From Methanomassiliicoccaceae archaeon DOK (lineage in GTDB: Archaea > Thermoplasmatota > Thermoplasmata > Methanomassiliicoccales > Methanomethylophilaceae), in the NCBI GenBank assembly GCA_009911715.1, contig CP047880.1, positions 1,798,001 to 1,862,000 of the forward strand: a stretch of 64,000 nt of DNA, in the 5' to 3' direction. The position numbers and the translations under genes are program-made. A model generated the notes under the pieces. The model was not told the DNA's origin. It ran no database searches and saw nothing but the letters and a program-made list of their open reading frames with translations. Shown one piece after another: positions 44,515-53,045 of the stretch; within the stretch, counting starts at the first letter, position 1; each line of letters opens with the position of its first letter.

Positions 44515-45891
44515 TCAGGATTTGCCTGCCTGCTTGTTCTCGCCGAAAGGATCCTGGATGAACCCCATCAGCTTCGGATGGAGCTGGAACGACTTCACGA
44601 TGGCGCTCAGGTCGTGGTCCTTGAGGTAGAATCCCAACGCGATGGACACGCACATCGACCCGAACGTGTTGGCAAGCATGTCCCTGAGTGTGTCGAACGG
44701 GCTGTACTGCATGTTGGTGCCCGTGGTTATGTCGACGATGAACTCGAAGACCTCCCAGTACGCGCTGAACCCCATCATGATGACGGCAACGAAGATCGAC
44801 ATCGTCCATCCGGAGAAGTTGACCTTGCCCTGCGAGTAGGCGTGGTAGCACATCAGCGTGTAGTACACGCACAGCGAGACGACGACGGACGAGATCGTGT
44901 GCGTGACGGTGTCGTAGTAGACCAGCACGTCGTACCTCAGGAGCAGGACCCCGTACGCGTGCAGGAAGATGGCGACGGCTATCGCGATTATGAACGTCTT
45001 CGGGAGCGTGATGATGCGGGCGTGCTTGAGGGCTATCGGGACGAGACAGAACAGGCCGCAGAATATGCCCGTGTTCACCTCGTACGACATCTTGAACCCT
45101 GATGCCAGAGAGACGATGCTCATACCGAGGATTATCAGACAGGCGGCGACGCATATGGCATCGTCGAGACCCCATCCGTTGTTCGGGGGCTTTATCGGCT
45201 TGTACTCCGGGACTACGTCGTCCTTCCTCCTCTCCTTCCTCTCGGTGACGGGCTTGCGGAGCTCGGTGGACTGGGTGAACTCGCTCTTGTCGTGCCTCTT
45301 GACCGCCTTTGCCGCGATGATCGCGTAGGCCGCCGAGGCGAAGGTGGCCACGAACGGGGACACGATGAGGATCCTGTTGGAGTACCTCTCCTGACCGTGC
45401 TGGAAGTCGCCGTTGAAGACAGGCGCCCCGTCGGCGTAGAGGCTGCCGAACATGAAGAACAGATCCAGGACCGAGACGGCGAGGGAGATCATCATGGCGA
45501 ACAGCACCATCCACCTCTTTGTCAGGGTCATGCCGAACGACCTGTCCATCAGGAGAGCCAGCATGAATCCGGAGACGAAGCACTGGAGAGCCTGGAACGC
45601 CGCGTTGAAGTATTCCGTGTAGGAGACGTCCAGCAAGATGTGGCTCCCGACGGGATAGACCAGATGGTCCACCAGATAGTAGATCACCACAAGAGTGGGT
45701 GCCAGCATCGACATCCACACGACGTTCCTGCTGTAGTAGTACCCGACATCCTTGTAGTAGGGCAGGAGAAGCAGCAGTATGCTAAGCAGGTCGACTACCA
45801 GCCACATCCAGTCGCTCATGAGAAGAGCCACGGCTGCCATTGCGATGGAGACGGCCAGAGAGGCTGTGACGAGCGACTTGATCTGAATCAC
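44515..45891 (-). CDS. Polytopic membrane protein with YjdF/DUF2238-like C-terminal half
   Basis: The 458-residue protein has about 10-12 membrane helices in two blocks. A charged cytoplasmic loop (about 200-240, rich in Lys, Arg and Glu) separates them. The C-terminal block has YDTVTHTISS, YWEVFEFIVDITTGTNMQ and DTLRDMLANTFGS, which resemble the DUF2238/YjdF membrane family. The function is unknown. It stands alone, upstream of nothing obvious; the L7Ae promoter lies just past its end on the same strand. Confidence 0.72.
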   Translation of the reverse strand: MIQIKSLVTASLAVSIAMAAVALLMSDWMWLVVDLLSILLLLLPYYKDVGYYYSRNVVWMSMLAPTLVVIYYLVDHLVYPVGSHILLDVSYTEYFNAAFQALQCFVSGFMLALLMDRSFGMTLTKRWMVLFAMMISLAVSVLDLFFMFGSLYADGAPVFNGDFQHGQERYSNRILIVSPFVATFASAAYAIIAAKAVKRHDKSEFTQSTELRKPVTERKERRKDDVVPEYKPIKPPNNGWGLDDAICVAACLIILGMSIVSLASGFKMSYEVNTGIFCGLFCLVPIALKHARIITLPKTFIIAIAVAIFLHAYGVLLLRYDVLVYYDTVTHTISSVVVSLCVYYTLMCYHAYSQGKVNFSGWTMSIFVAVIMMGFSAYWEVFEFIVDITTGTNMQYSPFDTLRDMLANTFGSMCVSIALGFYLKDHDLSAIVKSFQLHPKLMGFIQDPFGENKQAGKS

Positions 45892-45964
45892 GATGATGCC
45901 AACAAGGGGCGAGATATAACCGTTTGCTCAGAAATGGGAAAATCTAACGTAAATTCGGAAGGAT

Positions 45965-45987
45965 TCCCGCCCCAGGAAGGGGCGGGA
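45965..45987. terminator. Hairpin terminator after ilvE
   Basis: A 9-bp stem, TCCCGCCCC/GGGGCGGGA with AGGAA loop, lies 9 bases after the ilvE stop, between ilvE and the next gene on the same strand. Confidence 0.6.
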
Positions 45988-45996
45988 TTTGATTGA

Positions 45997-46926
45997 TCAG
46001 TTGACGTAGTCCAGCCAGTCCTCGTACTTGAGGTCCTTTCCGGTGGCGATGTCGTGGAACTTGGCGTGGATCTCTGTGGCGACCTTACCGATCTTGCCGT
46101 CCCCGATGGGCCTTCCGTCCAGACTGGTGACCGGTGCGATCTCCGCCGCCGTGCCGGTCATCCAGACCTCGTCTGAGGACATGAGCATGAACCTGGAGAC
46201 CTCCGTCTCGAGGACCTCGTAGCCCATATCCTGGGCGATCTGGATGATGGAGCGCCTGGTGATACCGTTGAGGATGCTCTCGGCGGATGCGGGGGTGACG
46301 ATCTTGCCCTGGTAGTACATGAAGATGTTCTCGCCGGTGCATTCCGCGACGTGTCCGACTGAGTTCAGCATGACGGCCTCGTTGGCCCCCTGGCTGACGG
46401 CCTCCCTCTTGGCGAGCGTGGAAGCGACATAGGATCCGTTGACCTTGGCCCCGGCCGGCCCGCAGAGGTTGTCCGGCCTCTGCCAGGAGGACGTGATCAG
46501 CTTGGCCCCTGCAGCGGCGCCGGAACCCAGGTAGTTGCCCATGTGGACGCAGGTGATCGCCATGGAGACAGGAACGCCGACGGGGTTGAGCCCGACCTCC
46601 TCTCCGCTGAGGAAGACGCAGGGCTTGACGTAGTCGACCATCTCGCCGTTGGCGCGGACGACATCCTTGATGGCGTTGCAGAGGTCGTCGAACCCGTATG
46701 TCTTTCCGTCGAAGACCAGGTCGATGCCCATCATCTTGCATCCGTCCATCATCCTCTGGACGTGGTCCTTGAGCCTGAAGATGGCCATTCCCTTGGGTGT
46801 CTGGTAGACCCTGATTCCCTCGAAGACGCCGGTTCCGTAGTTGAGGGCGTGTGCGAGGACGTGGACCTTCGCATCCTCCCAGTTGACAAGCTTGCCGTTC
46901 AGCCAGATCTTTTCAGTCTTGTCCAT
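45997..46926 (-). CDS. ilvE: Branched-chain amino acid aminotransferase
   Basis: This fold-type IV PLP enzyme makes Val, Leu and Ile from their 2-oxo acids. The 309-residue protein has NYGTGVFEGIRVY near residue 30, CGPAGAKVNGSYVAS followed by LAKREA with the PLP Lys region, and ILNGITRRSIIQIAQDMG and WMTGTAAEIAPV at the C-terminus. An AAGGTGAT ribosome binding site precedes the ATG. The TATA box at 46995-47007 is only about 30 bases from the end of the TnpB element. Confidence 0.95.
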   Translation of the reverse strand: MDKTEKIWLNGKLVNWEDAKVHVLAHALNYGTGVFEGIRVYQTPKGMAIFRLKDHVQRMMDGCKMMGIDLVFDGKTYGFDDLCNAIKDVVRANGEMVDYVKPCVFLSGEEVGLNPVGVPVSMAITCVHMGNYLGSGAAAGAKLITSSWQRPDNLCGPAGAKVNGSYVASTLAKREAVSQGANEAVMLNSVGHVAECTGENIFMYYQGKIVTPASAESILNGITRRSIIQIAQDMGYEVLETEVSRFMLMSSDEVWMTGTAAEIAPVTSLDGRPIGDGKIGKVATEIHAKFHDIATGKDLKYEDWLDYVN

Positions 46927-46994
46927 GAAATCACCTTGATGGCAATCGGTGAGGAGACATTCGGTCCCCTGCTAAGAAGAGTGCACGATTGTTT

Positions 46995-47007
46995 GGATAT
47001 ATACACA
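46995..47007 (-). promoter_or_regulatory. TATA box of ilvE
   Basis: TGTATATATCC on the minus strand predicts a transcript start near 46974 and a leader of about 48 bases. The TnpB element ends just upstream of the BRE position. Confidence 0.55.
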
Positions 47008-47023
47008 TTTTCTGGCTCTACGT

Positions 47024-47029
47024 CGAATC
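47024..47029 (+). repeat. Flanking direct repeat, left copy (possible target-site duplication)
   Basis: CGAATC here recurs at 48461-48466, directly outside the other terminal inverted repeat, in the same orientation. Confidence 0.6.
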
Positions 47030-47030
47030 C

Positions 47031-47045
47031 TGTTGTAACGCCGTT
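47031..47045 (+). repeat. Terminal inverted repeat, left
   Basis: TGTTGTAACGCCGTT is the exact reverse complement of 48446-48460. CGGAGTCC further in also recurs near both ends. Confidence 0.85.
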
Positions 47046-47081
47046 AACGGAGTCCCAACGGATCCGACATGTCGTCAGGCG

Positions 47082-48260
47082 TCAGCCCGACGGTTCCGCG
47101 GCGTACCGCCGGGTTCCCATGCCGGAACCCAGGATGTTCCTGGCGGCGTTGCGGTCGCGGTCCATCTCCAGACCGCAGACCGGACACCGGAACATCCGTT
47201 CCGAAAGGGGGATACCATCGCCGACGTGCCCGCAGCGCGAGCACGTGCGCGTGGTGTACGCTGGGTTGACCCTGATCAGGCGGACGTCAGTCTTCCCAGC
47301 CTTGCGCTCCGCCTTCCCGACGAGGGTCGCCCATGCGGCCTCCGTGAAACGTTTCCTTCTGACGAGCGTGCCGTCCTCCCTTGAGGCCAGCCGCCTGACG
47401 TCGATGTCCTCGACGACCACCGTGGTTTTGCCGGACACCATCCAGTCCGCCACCCTGTCCAGGTATCCGTCGCGTCTACGACGGATGCGCTCCTCGATCC
47501 GGGCGATCCTGCGCCGCTTCTTCAGCCATTTGGCGGTGCCCTCCTCGAGTTTGGATAACTGGCGCCTTAGGTGCGCGAGCTCGGCCTCGGCCTCCCTGAA
47601 GAAGTCGGGCGTCCTGATCTTGTTCCCCTTGGAGTCGGTTATCAGGTCGACCAGGCCGAGGTCGTAGCCCTCGGCCCTGACCGGCTCCCCGACGTCCATC
47701 TCCCCGCGGACGACCCTGTCGGTCTCGTAGGTGATGCAGATGTACCACCTCCCGGTGCCCCTGCGCACCGCCCTCACGGTTACCGCCCTGCCGTTCCGGG
47801 GCTTGGCCAGGTTCCTGCAGCGGACCCACAGGTCCCTGTTCAGCCGGATGCGGTTGCTCTCCATCTTCGACGACCTCGGATCGAAGCAGATGGAGCGGAA
47901 CCTGGGAGGGGTCTTGATGCGGGGCACATGGAGCTCCCCGTCGGCCAGGGACCTCCTCTCGCACCTTTCGACAGCCTGCCACACCCTGCCGATGGTCTCC
48001 CTCAGGGTGTAGGAGTTCACCGATCTGAGCATGCAGTCGTCAGCCCTCATGAGCGTGAACTCCCTGTTCATCTCCATGGGGTCAGGAACATGGACTCCGT
48101 CGATCAGGCAGTGGATGCAGGCCTCGGCGAAATGGTTGTACACCCCTCTGGCGACGTCGAGCTGCCTCAGCAGCTCGCGCTCCTGGGTCCTGTTCGGGTA
48201 CGCGGGGTACACCCTGGTCACGAACCATCTGTCCTCGGATCCGCCTCCCCTCCTGCCCAT
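47082..48260 (-). CDS. tnpB: TnpB (IS200/IS605-type OrfB) RNA-guided nuclease
   Basis: TnpB proteins are RNA-guided DNA endonucleases related to Cas12. The 392-residue protein has all expected catalytic parts: the RuvC Asp in GYDLGLVDLI (D200), Glu in VVVEDIDV (E284), and the last Asp in DRDRNAARNI (D367/D369). The zinc ribbon CSRC and CPVC (340-362) sits between the last two. The bridge region around 230-265 is strongly basic. It has its own TATA box, TTTTATACC at 48283-48291, centred 26-27 bases from the ATG, so it is probably expressed from a leaderless mRNA. The reading frame is undamaged. Confidence 0.93.
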   Translation of the reverse strand: MGRRGGGSEDRWFVTRVYPAYPNRTQERELLRQLDVARGVYNHFAEACIHCLIDGVHVPDPMEMNREFTLMRADDCMLRSVNSYTLRETIGRVWQAVERCERRSLADGELHVPRIKTPPRFRSICFDPRSSKMESNRIRLNRDLWVRCRNLAKPRNGRAVTVRAVRRGTGRWYICITYETDRVVRGEMDVGEPVRAEGYDLGLVDLITDSKGNKIRTPDFFREAEAELAHLRRQLSKLEEGTAKWLKKRRRIARIEERIRRRRDGYLDRVADWMVSGKTTVVVEDIDVRRLASREDGTLVRRKRFTEAAWATLVGKAERKAGKTDVRLIRVNPAYTTRTCSRCGHVGDGIPLSERMFRCPVCGLEMDRDRNAARNILGSGMGTRRYAAEPSG

Positions 48261-48282
48261 GTCATACCCATCGTCAAATGTG

Positions 48283-48291
48283 GTATAAAAG
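48283..48291 (-). promoter_or_regulatory. TATA box of tnpB
   Basis: TTTTATACC on the minus strand is centred 26-27 bases upstream of the tnpB ATG, inside the element. Confidence 0.55.
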
Positions 48292-48445
48292 GCTCACAAG
48301 GGGGTCTCCGAATGGGCCGAATAACCATTAACGGTCATTGAACAGATGATGATCCATCTGTTCTCCCGGATCCCCCGATGATGGCATGCCGTGATTCCGA
48401 TGAGTTCCGTACCCACAGGTCCGCATTCGGACTCCGATGTTCATC

Positions 48446-48460
48446 AACGGCGTTACAACA
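48446..48460 (-). repeat. Terminal inverted repeat, right
   Basis: AACGGCGTTACAACA on the plus strand is the reverse complement of the left repeat at 47031-47045. Confidence 0.85.
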
Positions 48461-48466
48461 CGAATC
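48461..48466 (+). repeat. Flanking direct repeat, right copy (possible target-site duplication)
   Basis: CGAATC abuts the right terminal inverted repeat and matches 47024-47029. Confidence 0.6.
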
Positions 48467-48495
48467 TGCGAAGAGGCCATTTTCTAGTGCAAATC

Positions 48496-49536
48496 TCAGT
48501 CGTCCATGGTCCTCAGCAGTTCATCGACGGCATCCTCGAAGGTGAACCCCTCTGAGACCTGAATGCCCCGGCACCCGAGACGCCTCCCGAACTCCATGTC
48601 CTTCTCATGGTCGCCGATCATGAAAGACCTGCGCGGGTCTATGCCGTGCTTGAGGATGGCGGCGAGACCCATGCCTATCTCGGGCTTCCTGCATGAGCAA
48701 TGGTCGTCAGGCGTGTGCGGACAATAGAATATGTCGTCGATATGGCCGCCGCCCGCCTCGACGGTGCGCCTCAGCTTGTCGTGGATGCGCCCCAGCGTCT
48801 CCTCGTCGAAGAACCCGCGACCTATCCCGGACTGGTTGGTGATCATTATGACCAGGAACCCGGCGTCGTTCAGGCGCTTGATCGCGGCGGGGACGAAGTC
48901 GTACACCTCGAAAAGATCCGGGTCGCTGCAGTACGGGACGTCCTTCGCGACGGTGTCGTCCCTGTCGATGAAGACCGCTCGCTGACCGAAGAGCTCCCTC
49001 TCCACTATGCCGCACATGGTGTGGCAAGCGCAGAGATAGCCTTCCTGAATGCGGGGCGTCTCCTTGGAGGGGATGACGACCGCGATGTCGACGATCTCCC
49101 TCAGCTTGCCGCCATCGCCTGTGAAGGACATGGTGACGGCCCCGCGCTCCTTCGCGGCCTCCATGGCCAGTATTACGTTTTTGGAGTTGCCGGAGGTTGA
49201 CATCCCGATGACCACATCGCCCTTCCTGCAGATCGCCTCGACCTGCCTCTTGAAGACGAGGTCGTAACTGTAGTCGTTGCCGATTGCGGTCACTGGCGCG
49301 ATGTTGGACAGACACACTCCAGGAAGGGCGGGACGCTCCAGCATGTACCTGCCCGAGAACTCGGCGGCGATGTGCTGGGCGTCGGCGGAAGAACCACCGT
49401 TGCCCATGAATATCGCCTGGTTGCCGTTCCTGAACGCCTCTATGAGGGCGTCAGCTGCCCTGCGGACCTGTGCCGGATCGATCTTCGATATTGTCTCTGC
49501 GCTCCTCTGAAGCTCGGCTTTGATGGCGTCATTCAT
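48496..49536 (-). CDS. Fused heptose-phosphate isomerase GmhA and heptose-bisphosphate phosphatase GmhB
   Basis: Two enzymes of nucleotide-heptose synthesis are joined in one 346-residue chain. Residues 1-185 are a GmhA-type SIS domain with GNGGSSADAQHIAAEF (Glu59), GMSTSGNSKNV, and the later Gln164 and His172 in RIQEGYLCACHTM; these match the GmhA catalytic residues. Residues 186-346 are a GmhB-type HAD phosphatase with FIDRDDT (D191, D193), TNQSGIGRG, the Cys/His zinc loop CPHTPDDHCSCRKP, and MIGDHEKDME. GmhA converts sedoheptulose 7-phosphate to heptose 7-phosphate; GmhB removes the C7 phosphate. It overlaps hddA by 8 bases. Confidence 0.9.
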   Translation of the reverse strand: MNDAIKAELQRSAETISKIDPAQVRRAADALIEAFRNGNQAIFMGNGGSSADAQHIAAEFSGRYMLERPALPGVCLSNIAPVTAIGNDYSYDLVFKRQVEAICRKGDVVIGMSTSGNSKNVILAMEAAKERGAVTMSFTGDGGKLREIVDIAVVIPSKETPRIQEGYLCACHTMCGIVERELFGQRAVFIDRDDTVAKDVPYCSDPDLFEVYDFVPAAIKRLNDAGFLVIMITNQSGIGRGFFDEETLGRIHDKLRRTVEAGGGHIDDIFYCPHTPDDHCSCRKPEIGMGLAAILKHGIDPRRSFMIGDHEKDMEFGRRLGCRGIQVSEGFTFEDAVDELLRTMDD

Positions 49537-50545
49537 TGGGATACCTCCAAGAGATCACTCCCTCGGGCTCGAACATGTAGTCGGTCACCCTCGCACCCAT
49601 CTTCTGGAGAACTTTGGCGACGCTGTACTTGCGGTCGTATCTGCATATGAAGTACATGAAACCGCCACCTCCGGCACCTGAAACCTTTCCGCCTATGGCG
49701 CCTTCGTCCATGGCCGCCTGATAGAGCGCGTCGATCTGCGGATTGGAGACCTTGTTGGAGAACTGCTTCTTATACTCCCAGGCCTCATGGAGAAGCTCCC
49801 CCGCATGGACGATGTTTCCCTTCTCGAGAGCTATGACCATCGAGGTTGCTATCTCCTTGGTCTTGTCGAGGGCCTCCTCGTTCTGCCCCTTGTTGAACTT
49901 GTCCACCTGACTCTCGATGATCGTGGCGGATTCGCGTGGATTGCCCGTGTAGCACAGGAGCGAGGAATACTGGAGTTCGTTGACGGTGTCCTCTGGGATT
50001 CTCACCCTGTTGACGTTGACCCCATGCTTGTTGAACTTCATGAAGTTGAAACCGCCGAACACGGCCGCATACTGGTCCTGTTTGCCGCCTTTGAGGCCGA
50101 TCTCCTCCCTCTCGAGCTTGTACGCCAGCTGGGCCATCTCCATGCTCGTGAGCTTGATGCCCTGCCACTCGCACATTGCTGCTATGATGGAAACTATGAC
50201 GGTCGATGAGCCGCCCAATCCGGACCCCGGAGGTGCCTCCGACTGCAGGAACATCCTGAATCCGTCGGTGATCTCGAAATGATTGGTGACAGCTTTTATG
50301 AGATCCATGTTGCCGTCGAGCTTCAGAGGTCCGCCGTCCAAGGGTGCCATAAATTTACCGTAGTCGGTGGAATGAACAGACATCGAGTGATCGTCTGTGG
50401 GTGTGATCGTACAGTATGCATACCTATTAATCGTCGTGTTGAAAACCGCACCGCCCTTTTTCGATGCGTAAGGCTCAACATCTGTACCTCCCCCAGCAAG
50501 ACCTAATCTCAGAGGAGCCCTTGCTCTGTAGTGAATCCCATCCAT
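49529..50545 (-). CDS. hddA: D-glycero-D-manno-heptose 7-phosphate kinase-like GHMP kinase
   Basis: HddA phosphorylates C1 of heptose 7-phosphate, the step between GmhA and GmhB. The 338-residue GHMP kinase begins YRARAPLRLGLAGGGTDVEP, which is characteristic of HddA, has the phosphate loop SEAPPGSGLGGSSTV (about 104-118), GGKQDQYAAVFGGFN, and the C-terminal KVSGAGGGGFM. Its stop overlaps the fused gmhAB start, so all three activities come from one operon. A related fucose or inositol kinase is less likely because of the neighbour. Confidence 0.88.
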   Translation of the reverse strand: MDGIHYRARAPLRLGLAGGGTDVEPYASKKGGAVFNTTINRYAYCTITPTDDHSMSVHSTDYGKFMAPLDGGPLKLDGNMDLIKAVTNHFEITDGFRMFLQSEAPPGSGLGGSSTVIVSIIAAMCEWQGIKLTSMEMAQLAYKLEREEIGLKGGKQDQYAAVFGGFNFMKFNKHGVNVNRVRIPEDTVNELQYSSLLCYTGNPRESATIIESQVDKFNKGQNEEALDKTKEIATSMVIALEKGNIVHAGELLHEAWEYKKQFSNKVSNPQIDALYQAAMDEGAIGGKVSGAGGGGFMYFICRYDRKYSVAKVLQKMGARVTDYMFEPEGVISWRYPNE

Positions 50546-50668
50546 TTTTACACCGACCGCATGGAAGCGGAAGCCGAAGAGCCCTGGTTTCAGAACTTTC
50601 GTTTACATTACGTAAATCGGCTGGAAGCGTTTACGAGGTTGTCATATATATTGATTTCAGCTGGAATG

Positions 50669-51676
50669 TCAGAATGCGGGAATCTGGCACATACAAAGGT
50701 CAAGTATGTACCGAGCCCCATAGCAGGTGTAATAGCCTCCACTGAATATGTAAACAGTAGCTCCTTCAACAGCCACAAGACTACCCACATGAGTTCCGCC
50801 CCTCACACTAACCTCTTCCTCCATGATCAGGGTTGAATCATATGTAACTCCAGATGCGATTGCCTGGGCTAGATCGGTACGCGTGGAATCCTCGTAATAT
50901 CCACCGACGATTCCAATCATACCGTCACCAAACTTTGCCATAGAAAACGACCCATATCCGTCGTCTGAAACATAGCCCAACTGAATAGAATCGGCAACGT
51001 TGACAGACATTCCAAATTGCGTACTGCTGCTCCTAAGACACAAAAGCTCCCCGATGTCATTGCCCCTGACATTCGCAGAATCATATGAATCGCTGGAGTT
51101 AAAGCATCCTTCCCCATAGAAAAGATCCGCCCAACCATCCACCTCAGAAACTGTACCATCGGAATTACCGACGTACATACCCATCGTAACGCCCAACCAA
51201 TAGATAGATCCGCCGGACCTAAGCCATTCTAGAACAAGGTCATCTTCGGATCCCGTGTATATTGTATGGGGCATCGCACCCGAGATAAACACCACTGCGA
51301 CACCATGAGCATTAGCACTGCTCATCAACTCGCTTAGACCACGGGCATCAACCACTGTGGACCCTATGCCGCGTATCTCAAGTTCTCTGACGATGTCCTC
51401 GACACACTCGGAAGCATTGGATATCCCCTGAGTACCGTACGAATCATCGAGATAAATGTAAACTTCGTCAACAGACTCCATACGACCAGTATCAATCTCA
51501 AGAATCTGGAACCTGGCAGAACCGGATGATTCCACCTCGTACATCACGTTCCCATCCTGGTTGATAATGTCTGAACTGAAATGATACGGATTTGCGACGT
51601 AGATCATCATCTCACCCGCGACCATGACTACTACAAGTACCGCGAATATCGAAATCACGATCTTATGCCGATCCAT
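50669..51676 (-). CDS. Membrane-anchored extracellular protein of unknown function
   Basis: From the ATG at 51676 (MDRHKIVISIFAVLVVVMVAG) the 335-residue protein has one N-terminal membrane helix and a long extracellular region. That region has segments like EVYIYLDDSYG, VFISGAMPHTIYTG and VLEWLRSGGSIYWLG, suggesting a Rossmann-like or amidotransferase-like alpha/beta fold. The C-terminus has hydrophobic strands. I do not recognise a family. Codon use is AT-richer than the flanking housekeeping genes. It overlaps the glycosyltransferase gene upstream by 14 bases; a longer start at 51715 would overlap even more. Confidence 0.65.
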   Translation of the reverse strand: MDRHKIVISIFAVLVVVMVAGEMMIYVANPYHFSSDIINQDGNVMYEVESSGSARFQILEIDTGRMESVDEVYIYLDDSYGTQGISNASECVEDIVRELEIRGIGSTVVDARGLSELMSSANAHGVAVVFISGAMPHTIYTGSEDDLVLEWLRSGGSIYWLGVTMGMYVGNSDGTVSEVDGWADLFYGEGCFNSSDSYDSANVRGNDIGELLCLRSSSTQFGMSVNVADSIQLGYVSDDGYGSFSMAKFGDGMIGIVGGYYEDSTRTDLAQAIASGVTYDSTLIMEEEVSVRGGTHVGSLVAVEGATVYIFSGGYYTCYGARYILDLCMCQIPAF

Positions 51677-53045
51677 TGGAAACCACCTTCGAATCCATTC
51701 TTCTGTTGTGGACATATGTTATAAACACGGAATATATTGCCAAAGTTTCCAACGCACCCAGAATCAAATTAATCAATGATTGATTGGACATTCCAAGAAT
51801 AGTGACCGAATCCAACCATTCGATTCCATTCAGTATGAATTCTGGAGACACTATGTGCAGGAACACGTTTGCTGCAAAAAGATCGCTGAAATTGTGCATC
51901 ACTATTGCATATAACGTGGGGACAATCAGCAGAGCAATCAGAGACAGTTTGTATCTCGAGTCTGAAACCAACACATGGTAAATGACGAACGGAATGATGA
52001 TCATCATGTATGTAGGTGCTGGCGTCCATAGGAACACAGATGTTGCGCCCAGCATGCAATACATCATGAAACGGTCATTATTGTTGGACTTGCTGGACCT
52101 GCCCTTCTGATAGTAGTATGCAAGTAACACTTCCAGGAATATTATGACAGGCTGAAGCATAATTACAATGGTGTACCCGTTGGACGTTAGTGAATCCCAG
52201 AAAGATTCCTCACCGGCTCCAATAGAATCTACACGATTGAACACAAAGTTGAGAGAATCCCAGATTGTTCCATTTACTATGTCAGGAGTGTAAATTACAA
52301 GAAACATCACTGCCGCTCCCAGAATGGACATACTGAGAGATTTTGCAAACTTGCGTATGTCTCCAGACTCCTTCACTAGTATGTATGCCACAAATAGGAA
52401 GATGAGGTATGCTGGGAAAAACTTGGACAGCACCGCCATTGAGAATGAACATCCAGCCAACAAATAGTTGCCCTTCATAAGGAAATACACGGTAAGAAGA
52501 AGCGTTAGAACCGAGAGTCCGTCAAACATGGCATGTACACACGACGTGTAAATTGTTAACGGACATAGAAACCACAGACCGAATGCGATTGAAGCTTTCT
52601 GACGGTCCCCGGTACGCTCCATCACCATGAGATAGAGAACATAGGAGATGGCGAGATCGATCAGAGTGAACACTGCCTTGAACACAAGGCTGAACTCTAC
52701 TGTGGTAACAAGATCCATGTAGTATTCCCAAGACACATCTTGAGATGGAATGAGGGAATCGGACTCGATGCCAAAGACATCTATGCCGAATAAATAATTC
52801 ATCACAAAACCAATTGATGATATGAAGTAGCCCCATACTGGGGTGTAGTAATACCCTGGGAGCTCATACAAACCACTATTGGATTGTATATTTTCAATGA
52901 TGTATCCCCAATACGCTATGTCATAGCTGTGAGTGAAGAGAACGGATATCAGAGAGCGTATGATGAGCCCTACGGCTGCCAGAAAAATCAAAGGGTGTAC
53001 GAATACCCATTGACGGATAGTACTAGCGCCGAACCCATCCCCCAT
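51663..53045 (-). CDS. Polytopic membrane glycosyltransferase, GT-C type
   Basis: The 460-residue protein has about 10-11 membrane helices. After the first helix comes an outside loop with SYDIAYWGYIIENI, acidic at the position used for the catalytic DxD or Asp in GT-C enzymes, and GLYELPGYYYTPVWGYF, a typical loop. AVLSKFFPAYLIF is also typical of lipid-linked mannosyl or glucosyl transferases. The donor is probably a polyprenyl-phosphate sugar, by inference. The stretch is AT-rich, shared with the following gene, which points to horizontal transfer. Confidence 0.75.
   Translation of the reverse strand: MGDGFGASTIRQWVFVHPLIFLAAVGLIIRSLISVLFTHSYDIAYWGYIIENIQSNSGLYELPGYYYTPVWGYFISSIGFVMNYLFGIDVFGIESDSLIPSQDVSWEYYMDLVTTVEFSLVFKAVFTLIDLAISYVLYLMVMERTGDRQKASIAFGLWFLCPLTIYTSCVHAMFDGLSVLTLLLTVYFLMKGNYLLAGCSFSMAVLSKFFPAYLIFLFVAYILVKESGDIRKFAKSLSMSILGAAVMFLVIYTPDIVNGTIWDSLNFVFNRVDSIGAGEESFWDSLTSNGYTIVIMLQPVIIFLEVLLAYYYQKGRSSKSNNNDRFMMYCMLGATSVFLWTPAPTYMMIIIPFVIYHVLVSDSRYKLSLIALLIVPTLYAIVMHNFSDLFAANVFLHIVSPEFILNGIEWLDSVTILGMSNQSLINLILGALETLAIYSVFITYVHNRRMDSKVVSNGSA

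Larger units (their letters stand above)
47030..48460 (-). mobile_element. TnpB-only mobile element with terminal inverted repeats
   Basis: The element is about 1.43 kb and holds a single intact tnpB and no TnpA transposase. Its ends are 15-bp perfect inverted repeats, and CGAATC is directly repeated outside them. IS200/IS605-type elements normally have hairpins and no terminal inverted repeats or duplications, so this end structure is unusual. A guide RNA overlapping the tnpB 3' end is expected by analogy; only 36 bases lie between the tnpB stop and the left repeat. A 9-bp hairpin GAACAGATG/CATCTGTTC (48340-48363) lies on the promoter side. Confidence 0.7.

Noticed and set aside
50585-50660. 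TTTAC/GTAAA dyad and repeated CGTTTAC upstream of hddA as an operator
   Set aside because: Arms are only 5-7 bases in an AT-rich stretch, so chance is likely.
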